10,564 nucleotides of DNA from CAZJOD01 sp964547525 (GCA_964547525.1 CAZJOD010000129.1:1-10564), one strand, 5' to 3'; positions 1-6,382 are shown, counted from the stretch's first letter. Notes: generated from the letters alone by a model not told the origin. Made by a program: numbers and translations.

Positions 1-775
1 AACCACCTTTAAATTTCATTATGGCATCAAAAAAAGGTATTTCATATCGGGCTATAATTTCAACAGCTTTTATATCGTTACCTGTCATAACATATTTGTA
101 AAAATCCTGTGCTATTTTGGGATTAATGGGTATAAACGTTGAAAAATAAGCATTACATCCGTAATCTTTGGCTTCCATAAATTTTTCTTTTCTACCGCCC
201 ATTATAAAAGTCCATGTATCTTTTGACAATAACCCTAAACGTCTACCGAAATCTCCTGTAAAATCATCTTTTACCGCTATAACTCCCGGCGCTCTTTCTT
301 TAAGATTCTTCATGACTTTAAGCCCAAAATTCATCCCTCTTCTAATGAAAACATTAGTTACAACCATAACCGGAATATGTTCGGATACTTTGATATAGTG
401 CTCGGTCATAGATTCTTCGGTACAAGATGACGCCCAATCCGGAGGTAACACCATTAAAACATCAGCACCTATTTCTTTACAATAATCAGCAAACTCAATC
501 TCTCTACCGGTCCACCATTGCCTATCCGCAGCTACCACAGGTACCCTATGTCTTACATACTCAACTGTTTTTTTAGTCAACTCACCGGTCTCTTTATCAC
601 TTAACAAGCTGTAGACACTGTCTCCATATGTAAGTATTATAGATTGAGCACCGTTATCGATTACATAGTTAAGTAAATTTTCCAAGCTTTTATAATCGAT
701 TGTACCGTCTTTACAAAACGGTGTATTTACAGAATAAGCAAGTCCTTTTAACCTATCTTTAAGTTCTTCGTACAT
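1..775 (-). CDS. DapA/NAL-family Schiff-base lyase, divergent (3' end cut by window edge)
   Basis: This reading frame starts at ATG 775 and stays open for 258 codons to the window edge, so the C-terminus is missing (the family is usually about 290-310 residues). The fold is the dihydrodipicolinate synthase/N-acetylneuraminate lyase TIM barrel: an N-terminal NTPF segment (residues 17-20), a LTYGDS loop (48-53) where the family has GTTGE or GSTGE, and the Schiff-base lysine K169 in GVIAVKDD, followed by FTGD. The family tyrosine in the YNxP motif is absent: the segment reads VVTNVF (138-143). It is therefore unlikely to be a true DapA; an aldolase or lyase on a 2-keto acid, or a protein with altered chemistry, fits better. 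The Shine-Dalgarno AGGAGGTGG (781-789) lies 6-7 nt upstream. It is a second family member beside the gene at 2725-3606 and lies beyond a terminator, so it may be transcribed separately. Confidence 0.85.
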   Translation of the reverse strand, partial: MYEELKDRLKGLAYSVNTPFCKDGTIDYKSLENLLNYVIDNGAQSIILTYGDSVYSLLSDKETGELTKKTVEYVRHRVPVVAADRQWWTGREIEFADYCKEIGADVLMVLPPDWASSCTEESMTEHYIKVSEHIPVMVVTNVFIRRGMNFGLKVMKNLKERAPGVIAVKDDFTGDFGRRLGLLSKDTWTFIMGGRKEKFMEAKDYGCNAYFSTFIPINPKIAQDFYKYVMTGNDIKAVEIIARYEIPFFDAIMKFKGG

Positions 776-896
776 AAATGCCACCTCCTGTCAACTGTTT
801 AAAAAAAATTAATAAATCCTGTGTACGCTTCGAGCATCTCCGGGCCGGCTTACATTTTTAAAATCAAGTTTTATAAATGTATTCTATATAATAAAA
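776..896 (-). other. 127-bp intergenic leader with GC-rich core
   Basis: This is the longest gene-free stretch in the window, between the AIR-synthase-like gene and the distal DapA-family gene. It is AT-rich at both ends but has a GC-rich core at about 826-849 (roughly 70 percent G+C by hand count). A weak promoter match can be proposed: a TTGAAT -35 at 905-910 and a TAGAAT -10 at 881-886 with an 18-bp spacer, both on the minus strand. That would give a leader of about 100 nt. No reading frame longer than about 25 codons was seen, and no stable long hairpin could be drawn by eye. A promoter or regulatory leader is an inference. Confidence 0.35.
783..789 (-). promoter_or_regulatory. Strong ribosome binding site of the distal DapA-family gene
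   Basis: On the minus strand this reads AGGAGGT, continuing into GG. It is a near-perfect match to the 16S anti-Shine-Dalgarno, with 7 nt to the ATG at 775. It fixes the start codon and is one of the strongest sites in the window. Confidence 0.8.
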
Positions 897-917
897 GGAC
901 AGTTATTCAAACTGTCC
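893..917 (-). terminator. Intrinsic terminator overlapping the end of the AIR-synthase-like gene
   Basis: On the minus strand GGACAGTT (917-910), a 5-nt loop TGAAT and the exact complement AACTGTCC (904-897) form a perfect 8-bp stem, followed by TTTTATTATAT. The stop codon TAA (905-903) straddles loop and stem, so the left arm encodes the last residues of the protein. The T-tract is interrupted after four T residues, so termination may be incomplete. It separates the AIR-synthase-like gene from the distal DapA-family gene. Confidence 0.75.
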
Positions 918-1928
918 CAATACCTTATAAAGATCATCCGATTCCGGTTGAGATATGGTTTTTTTACTGTTTTTTGAGTCAATCAAAAAGCAACCGGTCT
1001 TTACTATCTTACCTATTACAGCAGCATCGATCTCCTGTTCTCTCAATTTATCCACTAAATCTTTCCCGTTTTTGCATGTTATCAACATGCAACCACTAGA
1101 AATAAGTTTTAAAGGATTAATATTGTAATGATTACAGATCATTGTAGTTTCTTCGGAGATTAGAATTTTATCCTCATATATTTCCGCACCTTTTCCGGAT
1201 GCCTCGCACACTTCCCACACGGCTCCTAATAAACCTCCCTCGGTTACATCGTGCATCGAATTAACACCAAAATGCCCGCATATCAGACCTTCACTCACTA
1301 CGCTTAGCATATTCATGAAGCTCTTAGCTTTATCCAATCGATCCGAACCTAATACCGATATCAGTTCATTCTGTTTTTCATACGCAATAATGGCGGTTCC
1401 TTCAATGCCTACTCCTTTAGTCATTACTATATCATCACCTAATTTAGCTCCTGCTGTTGTAACCATTTCTCCTTTTTTTACTTTACCAACCGCCATAGAG
1501 ATTAAAACAAAACGGTTAACAGCATTTGTAACTTCCGTATGACCACCTATAATATCGATATTCAATTCGTTTGCAGCATTATTCAGCTGGTCTGAAACCG
1601 TCTCCAGATCTTGTGCGGTAGTTCCTTTAGGTGCCAATATAGTTACCATCAATCCGACGGGTTTTATGCCGCAAGACGCTATATCGTTACAGCTTATGTG
1701 TACTGCCAGCCGACCGACTTCAGCCGCCGTGCCGGTTATAGGATCGGTTGACATAACACAAAGATATTCTCCGAAGTCCAAGGCGCAACAATCTTCACCT
1801 ATTCCGGGATTTACAACAACATCACTGTTTTTAATTTTGATCTTATCAAGAACCAAAGCCTGCAACAATGTATTAGGTATTTTACCTATTTCTAAAATCT
1901 CTAGTTTTTTATTTACCAACTGGTCCAT
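903..1928 (-). CDS. AIR synthase (PurM)/HypE-like ATP-binding protein
   Basis: This 341-residue protein belongs to the PurM/HypE/SelD superfamily, which binds ATP and activates a carbonyl or carboxamide oxygen. The N-terminal domain shows GIGEDCCAL (42-50), STDPITG (60-66) with the conserved Asp, RLAVHISCNDIASCG (73-87) and GGHTEVT (128-134). The C-terminal domain shows MHDVTEGGL (225-233). True HypE ends in a PRIC-like tail whose terminal cysteine carries the carbamoyl/cyanide group; this protein ends in GQFE with no C-terminal cysteine, and no hyp genes are nearby, so hydrogenase maturation is unlikely. It overlaps the preceding dehydrogenase gene by 16 bp, implying translational coupling. 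The start is uncertain: ATG 1928 directly abuts the GGAGG, whereas TTG 1919 lies 9 nt from it and gives 338 residues. The true substrate is unknown. Confidence 0.85.
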   Translation of the reverse strand: MDQLVNKKLEILEIGKIPNTLLQALVLDKIKIKNSDVVVNPGIGEDCCALDFGEYLCVMSTDPITGTAAEVGRLAVHISCNDIASCGIKPVGLMVTILAPKGTTAQDLETVSDQLNNAANELNIDIIGGHTEVTNAVNRFVLISMAVGKVKKGEMVTTAGAKLGDDIVMTKGVGIEGTAIIAYEKQNELISVLGSDRLDKAKSFMNMLSVVSEGLICGHFGVNSMHDVTEGGLLGAVWEVCEASGKGAEIYEDKILISEETTMICNHYNINPLKLISSGCMLITCKNGKDLVDKLREQEIDAAVIGKIVKTGCFLIDSKNSKKTISQPESDDLYKVLGQFE

Positions 1929-2707
1929 CCTCCATCTAACATTATGTTCTCACCGGTAATATATTTAGATGCTTCAGAAGCTAAAAATACAATTGGACCT
2001 TTTATGTCGTCATCATCTGCAAATCTTCCAAGTGGTGTAAACTTTTTATAGTTTTCGTAAAACTGCGTTTTATCCGGGGTCTGTCTTCCTGCTAAGTAAC
2101 CACCCGGACTTATGGAATTGCACCTTATATTATACTTGCCGTATTTATTTGCAATCCACTTTGTAAAACCTATCATTCCCCATTTATCGTATGTATAATT
2201 TATACCACTGCTCATGTCTGTTCCTTCATATACGATAAACCTGGGACCTCTCACACCTTGTATAGACGAAATGTTAATAATGTTCCCAAAATTCTGATTT
2301 TTCATATATTTGATTACTCTTTTTGTAATCAGCATTAATCCTGTGGAATTAACCTTTTGTGCTTTTTCCCATCCTTCTGTCGTACAATCTTCCAAATCAC
2401 ATATACCGTCTCGTAGAACAGCATTATTTACTAAAATATCTATTTTTCCAAACTTTTTATATGTGCTATCGATAAATTCGTTAATGGAATTTTCATCAGC
2501 CAGATCCACCGATTCACCAACAGCAGATAGACCGCCATCTACAAGTATCTTAGCATATTCACAGCATTTATCCTTGTTTCTAGAAGCTATAACCACTGTC
2601 GCTCCGGCTTCGGCTAAGGCTTTTGATATATGTGATCCATATAAACCGTATCCACCTGTAACAATAGCCACTTTATTGCTAAGCTTAAACATATCTAAAG
2701 TGTTCAT
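1913..2707 (-). CDS. Short-chain dehydrogenase/reductase, PtmA-like
   Basis: This 264-residue classical SDR is a complete NAD(P)-dependent oxidoreductase. It has the cofactor loop TGGYGLYG (17-24), NNAV (94-97, in place of NNAG), the structural Asn in KVNSTG (118-123), catalytic Ser in NISS (145-148), Tyr171 and Lys175 in YTYDK, and SISPGG after the catalytic helix. Arg43 in ASRN after the second strand suggests NADP(H). The insert between Ser and Tyr (GPRFIVYEGTDM, 154-165) and the ending LDGGWTSW resemble, from memory, the PtmA oxidoreductases of flagellin-glycan/nonulosonic acid loci. This points to a sugar-derived substrate but does not identify it. The start is ATG 2707 with GGTGAT about 8 nt upstream, 17 bp after the DapA-like gene. 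A gluconate 5-dehydrogenase-like activity is an alternative. Confidence 0.88.
   Translation of the reverse strand: MNTLDMFKLSNKVAIVTGGYGLYGSHISKALAEAGATVVIASRNKDKCCEYAKILVDGGLSAVGESVDLADENSINEFIDSTYKKFGKIDILVNNAVLRDGICDLEDCTTEGWEKAQKVNSTGLMLITKRVIKYMKNQNFGNIINISSIQGVRGPRFIVYEGTDMSSGINYTYDKWGMIGFTKWIANKYGKYNIRCNSISPGGYLAGRQTPDKTQFYENYKKFTPLGRFADDDDIKGPIVFLASEASKYITGENIMLDGGWTSW
1929..1933 (-). promoter_or_regulatory. Ribosome binding site that questions the AIR-like start
   Basis: GGAGG on the minus strand ends immediately before ATG 1928 (zero spacing) but is 9 nt from the in-frame TTG at 1919, which itself lies next to the upstream gene's TAA stop (1915-1913). Normal spacing is about 5-9 nt, so the TTG may be the real start. 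The site lies within the coding region of the upstream dehydrogenase. Confidence 0.55.
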
Positions 2708-2724
2708 TAAATATCATCACCCGC

Positions 2725-3606
2725 CTAATCTATCTCATTATGACTTTTCATCGATTTTAAAACAAAATCATGATCATCGGCATTGCTTTTAAAACAATAA
2801 TCCGGTGCATGATACCCTTCATAACCAAGAATGTTCATGGCATATACATAAGCGTTAAAAACACCGATTTTTATCATATCATTTCTAAAATTAAGAATGT
2901 GGTCAAGATACTTCCCTGCCGCTATAAAATCATTTGCTCTTAAAGATTCATCGAGTTTTTTTGTCAATCTCGGAGTACAAGTAAACATACCATCTAAATA
3001 TGTGGTAATACCCCATTTATATGCAACATCCACCGTATCCAAACCGCTGTATATGGTGCTAAAATCGGAAGGAATCTTCTCGCTTAGGGTTAAGAGTCTT
3101 GCCAGTGTCTGATCGCCTGTTTTTATACCTTTAAGATTATCCGTTTTAGATAATATATTTTCTATAATAGGATAGGTAATCTTTGACTGTGTAACAACAG
3201 GCAAATCATACATATAAACAGGAAAAGGAGAACTATTCGCAACACTAATGTAAAACCTAACGATTTCTTCCGGATTAGCCGCATAATAATATGGTGTTGT
3301 TAAAACAACCCCGTCAACTTTTAAACCTTTCAAATATTCCAATCTTTCTTTTACTCTCCAGACGGAATTATCCATAGCACCGACTAAAACCGGGCATTTT
3401 CCTTTGGTACTTTCTATTGCAGTCTCAACTATATAACGATATTGATCCTGCCTTATGCTTGCCATCATACCCATTGAACCCAAAACAAGAAACGCTATGG
3501 CACCTGCATCTAACATATCGTCTATTTGTTTTGAATAACTTTTTGGTAAAAATACACCGGTGTTATCAACCGGTGTTCCTAATGCCGGTATAAATCCTGC
3601 TTTCAT
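2725..3606 (-). CDS. DapA/N-acetylneuraminate lyase-family protein
   Basis: This 293-residue protein has the full length and core residues of the class I (Schiff-base) DapA/NAL TIM-barrel family. It shows GTPVD (10-14), GSMGMM (43-48) at the substrate carboxylate loop, TTPYYY (103-108), the tyrosine Y133 in YDLP, and the Schiff-base lysine K162 in GIKTGD. The tyrosine and lysine positions nearly match Y133 and K161 of E. coli DapA. The loop is unusual: the family GTTGE or GSTGE reads GSMGM, losing the second hydroxyl residue and the acidic residue, so DHDPS is doubtful. A 2-keto-3-deoxy sugar acid aldolase/dehydratase or a sialate-lyase-like activity is more likely. ATG 3606 has GGAGG (3614-3618) 7 nt upstream. 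It sits between the sugar aminotransferase and the SDR in the same direction, suggesting one pathway. Confidence 0.9.
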   Translation of the reverse strand: MKAGFIPALGTPVDNTGVFLPKSYSKQIDDMLDAGAIAFLVLGSMGMMASIRQDQYRYIVETAIESTKGKCPVLVGAMDNSVWRVKERLEYLKGLKVDGVVLTTPYYYAANPEEIVRFYISVANSSPFPVYMYDLPVVTQSKITYPIIENILSKTDNLKGIKTGDQTLARLLTLSEKIPSDFSTIYSGLDTVDVAYKWGITTYLDGMFTCTPRLTKKLDESLRANDFIAAGKYLDHILNFRNDMIKIGVFNAYVYAMNILGYEGYHAPDYCFKSNADDHDFVLKSMKSHNEID

Positions 3607-3632
3607 ATCATTACCTCCGATAAAAATTTAAA

Positions 3633-3662
3633 GAAATAAACCGGCGTTACACCGGTTATTTC
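3633..3662 (-). terminator. Stem-loop between aminotransferase and DapA-like genes
   Basis: The minus strand reads GAAATAACCGG, a 7-nt loop TGTAACG, then CCGGTTTATTTC: 11 paired bases with one bulged T. It starts just after the aminotransferase stop codon and is followed by TTTAAATTTTTAT, an interrupted T-run. It could be a leaky intrinsic terminator or an mRNA-stabilising stem that tunes the ratio of the two genes. The downstream gene's Shine-Dalgarno lies about 15 nt beyond it and is not in the stem. Confidence 0.6.
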
Positions 3663-3663
3663 A

Positions 3664-4941
3664 TTATTTTAAATGCTTTGCTACACTTACTTTTAAAGCG
3701 TCAATACATCTTTGGATATGAACTTCTTCCCATGTAGGATGCAAGAATAAACTTACCGTTTGATTGCGTAACGAATTAGCCACTTTGCAGAAATTGTTTC
3801 GATAATCCACCGAATCATTATTTGTAAATTCCGTTGATTTAAACGGGAATTTATACCGTCCAAACCCGTTATGGTCACGATATGCCGCTTCCATATAAGC
3901 TTCAGGCCATTGTATACCATAGCAAGGAACTCCCATGCTTTGCATTTCTTTTAATATACCTTTCGCATCACAATCCAAAGCGTCCAAATCCAAAAGGATA
4001 GGGTACCACCAATACGCATTTTTCCTTTCATCGGTATTTACAGGTAGCTTTTTAATTCCTTTCATACCTTTGAAAGCATCATCATACATTTTAGCATATT
4101 TTAATCTCTTAGGCATATTCCATGAATCAAATCGTTTTAATTCATTTATACCGATAATTGATTGTATTTCAGTCATTCTGTAATTAAAACCGACTCTTCT
4201 GTGTATATACGGAAGTTTTTCTTCCAATGCCAGCATATTCAAACGTTCTTTTACATCATAACCATGATCTCTAAAGGATCTGCATTCCCATGCAAGATCT
4301 TCGTTATCGGTTACAACCATACCGCCTTCTCCGCCTGTAGTAAAATGTTTACTTTGGCAAAAGCTGAAACATCCGGCATCACCGATAGTGCCGCACATCT
4401 TACCGTTGTAAAAACCTCCAAAGCATTGAGCGCAATCTTCTATTACCTTTAAGTTGTATTTCTTCGCAATTTCCATTATGGGACCCATATCAGCCACTAC
4501 ACCATATAAATGAACTACAATTATAGCTTTTGTTCTTTCGGTTATCAACGGTTCGATAGCTTTAGGATCAATGGTATGATCTTCTGTTACATCGGCAAAA
4601 ACAGGAATAGCACCGCCTTGCACCACAGAAAAAGAAGATGCTATAAAAGAATAGGACGGAACTATGACTTCATCACCCGGTCCGATACCAAGACTACTTA
4701 CGGCAATATGCAAAGCCGCAGTACCGTTGGTACAGGAAATGGCATAACCTACCTTCATCCATTCAGCCCATTTCTTTTCAAACTCCATACCTTTAGGTCC
4801 GGTCCAATAATTGACTTTACCGTTTTTTATCGGCTCCAATATGTCGGTCAACGTTTCTTCGTTAAATTGTGGCCACATTGGAAATCCCAATTCAGCGATT
4901 CCGGCACCATTCATTACCTTAGTATCATTTTTGTTTGCCAT
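3664..4941 (-). CDS. DegT/DnrJ/EryC1/StrS-family PLP aminotransferase
   Basis: This 425-residue fold-type I PLP enzyme normally transfers an amino group from Glu or Gln to a keto-sugar or keto-cyclitol. It shows the substrate loop YWTGPKGMEFEKKWA (45-59), the PLP-phosphate segment SCTNGTAAL (69-77), GPGDEVIVPSYSF (87-99), the pyridine-ring Asp169 in VIEDCAQ, the Schiff-base Lys198 in CQSKHFTTGGEGG, and RDHG plus GFNYRMTEIQ downstream. The family is usually 370-430 residues, so it appears complete. The N-terminal FPMWPQF and the overall pattern recall the StsC/AHBA-synthase branch (cyclitol or amino-benzoate acceptors) more than the nucleotide-sugar branch; this is judged by eye. The start is ATG 4941 with GGAG (4951-4954) 9 nt upstream. 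It lies between the ceramidase-like hydrolase and the DapA-like gene. Confidence 0.92.
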   Translation of the reverse strand: MANKNDTKVMNGAGIAELGFPMWPQFNEETLTDILEPIKNGKVNYWTGPKGMEFEKKWAEWMKVGYAISCTNGTAALHIAVSSLGIGPGDEVIVPSYSFIASSFSVVQGGAIPVFADVTEDHTIDPKAIEPLITERTKAIIVVHLYGVVADMGPIMEIAKKYNLKVIEDCAQCFGGFYNGKMCGTIGDAGCFSFCQSKHFTTGGEGGMVVTDNEDLAWECRSFRDHGYDVKERLNMLALEEKLPYIHRRVGFNYRMTEIQSIIGINELKRFDSWNMPKRLKYAKMYDDAFKGMKGIKKLPVNTDERKNAYWWYPILLDLDALDCDAKGILKEMQSMGVPCYGIQWPEAYMEAAYRDHNGFGRYKFPFKSTEFTNNDSVDYRNNFCKVANSLRNQTVSLFLHPTWEEVHIQRCIDALKVSVAKHLK

Positions 4942-5034
4942 AATATTTCACTCCATTTCAAATTTATTATATAATTTCATTGCAATAAAATAAAGTTTAT
5001 GCAGTAGAATTATTGTAATATCCTTAATAAATAA
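4942..5034 (-). promoter_or_regulatory. AT-rich spacer with a possible aminotransferase promoter
   Basis: This 93-bp gap follows the hydrolase stop codon. It contains a perfect TATAAT on the minus strand at 4971-4966, about 24 nt before the aminotransferase ATG, which would leave a leader of roughly 18 nt including the GGAG. No convincing -35 box is found at 16-18 bp, and AT-rich DNA yields such -10 matches by chance. No terminator was seen after the hydrolase gene, so read-through from the upstream promoter is equally possible. Confidence 0.3.
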
Positions 5035-6357
5035 TTATAACCTTTGTATCAAATCCAGAACACATTGCACGAGAGTCTCCCCTGCAGTCTCTGATAACTT
5101 GCTTGATTGTGCGGTTTTTATTTCATAGCCTCCTTGAGAAAAAGCCGCTTTATTTGGTATGTACCCTACATAATCATTTGCCAAACCTACAACTACCGTA
5201 TTTTTAAAACCGGATCGTTCTTTTACTTCCAACCCGAATTCTACAAAAACTTCACCGGGAAATGAAACAATAAGGATTCCGCATAAATTTACCGCTTGAA
5301 GCTCGGTAGTTATAAATTCTTCATTCATTGAAGCCAGCTTTATTATTTCTCGAGCATAAACTTCATCCGGTACACCGTCTAATAATGACGGATATACTCC
5401 CCCACAAGCTTCCCATAATTCTTTCGCATCTTTAACAGTTTTCTCGGATAATTTTCTAATTGGTAATTGCGCGGGAGACATGACACTTTTTAATGTTTCA
5501 GATTGCAATTTTATTTTATCTTTTATCGCTTCATCAATATACATTGCCAGTCTTTGGCCTATTCTTGCGGCTTCTTCAAAACCTCTTCCTTGATTTAAAT
5601 CTTTATAATTTATATGATTTATATTACCTTCGGCTCCGTTTGAAAACCAAACCGTTACACTTTCGCCATAGACCTTTTTTAGGTCAACAGTTAAAAAGTG
5701 TATGTAGTCTCGAGAATATAACCAATCTTTTCCTACCAGAATCGCCGGGTGTAACGTAAAATTTATCATCATTGCTTTTACTTGCCCTGATGCTTTTGAT
5801 ACAACCTGAAAAACGGATAATTGCGGATCTATAGGACCGGTTGTGCGCAAAACATCTTCCGGGTTGACCCCCATCCAATTCATTTTCAACGTTTCGTCCT
5901 TCATAACAAGTCTTCTGTTAAAGCTAAGGTCTTCAATACAAGAACATGCAAAATAACAATCACATTCTTCGGCTTCACAACGAATATCCGTAAGCTCTTC
6001 AGCAATATTTGCAAACGCTTTATCCAAATATTCCACAGCGTCACTGTGCCTTTCAACTTTAAAAATATCGCCGGTATCCGGACCTGAATGTGTATGTGTA
6101 ACATTAACCATAATATTTTGAACGGGAACACCGGTAGCCTTTGATACACGTTGTTTTATATCATGACATTGGTCTAGCATTAACAGTAAAAGATCAAAAC
6201 TTAAAAATAAAACATCAGTATCATTTTTACTAAAGAAAACCGCGTTACAAAACAAATCGTCGTGAATACCCCTTGATTTATCATCCGCTCGAACATTGCC
6301 ACCTATGGATAGGCCTATCGGAGGTGTTATCCTAATACTTTTTGCCGCTACCTTCAT
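5035..6357 (-). CDS. Neutral/alkaline ceramidase-family zinc hydrolase, no signal peptide
   Basis: This 440-residue protein matches the N-terminal catalytic domain of neutral/alkaline (non-lysosomal) ceramidases, which are zinc amidohydrolases. Visible motifs are ITPPIG (10-15), THTHSGP (87-93), LHPAI with His203, NGAEGNIN (240-247), FPGEVF with Glu369, and GLANDYVGYIP (391-401) with Tyr399. By family analogy, one His of the HTH pair, His203, Glu369 and Tyr399 would bind zinc. Secreted ceramidases have a signal peptide and a C-terminal domain and exceed 600 residues; this protein begins directly at the first strand and lacks both, so it is probably cytoplasmic and acts on a soluble amide. Residues 127-140 hold five cysteines in 14 positions, which is unusual. 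ATG 6357 has AGGAG about 8 nt upstream. It is the first gene after the repeat-bearing promoter. Confidence 0.85.
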   Translation of the reverse strand: MKVAAKSIRITPPIGLSIGGNVRADDKSRGIHDDLFCNAVFFSKNDTDVLFLSFDLLLLMLDQCHDIKQRVSKATGVPVQNIMVNVTHTHSGPDTGDIFKVERHSDAVEYLDKAFANIAEELTDIRCEAEECDCYFACSCIEDLSFNRRLVMKDETLKMNWMGVNPEDVLRTTGPIDPQLSVFQVVSKASGQVKAMMINFTLHPAILVGKDWLYSRDYIHFLTVDLKKVYGESVTVWFSNGAEGNINHINYKDLNQGRGFEEAARIGQRLAMYIDEAIKDKIKLQSETLKSVMSPAQLPIRKLSEKTVKDAKELWEACGGVYPSLLDGVPDEVYAREIIKLASMNEEFITTELQAVNLCGILIVSFPGEVFVEFGLEVKERSGFKNTVVVGLANDYVGYIPNKAAFSQGGYEIKTAQSSKLSETAGETLVQCVLDLIQRL

Positions 6358-6382
6358 AATTCACGCTCCTATGAAATTTATA

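Noticed and set aside
789..794. Perfect TTGACA on the minus strand
   Set aside because: It overlaps the Shine-Dalgarno of the distal DapA-like gene and leaves no room for a -10 box before the ATG at 775.
903..1928. Assignment as HypE (hydrogenase maturation)
   Set aside because: The C-terminal cysteine motif needed for carbamoyl/cyanide transfer is missing, and no hydrogenase or hyp genes are present in the window.
2310..2792. Plus-strand open frame of 160 codons
   Set aside because: It is antisense to the SDR gene and runs past its start into the DapA-like gene. The composition is Ser/Pro-rich, typical of an antisense shadow.
2725..3606. Assignment as true dihydrodipicolinate synthase (dapA)
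   Set aside because: The GTTGE loop is changed to GSMGM, there are two divergent family members, and no lysine-pathway genes are nearby, so only family-level naming is justified.
4510..4974. Plus-strand open frame of 154 codons
   Set aside because: It is antisense to the well-supported DegT aminotransferase, has no protein-family motifs that I recognise, and no convincing ribosome binding site.
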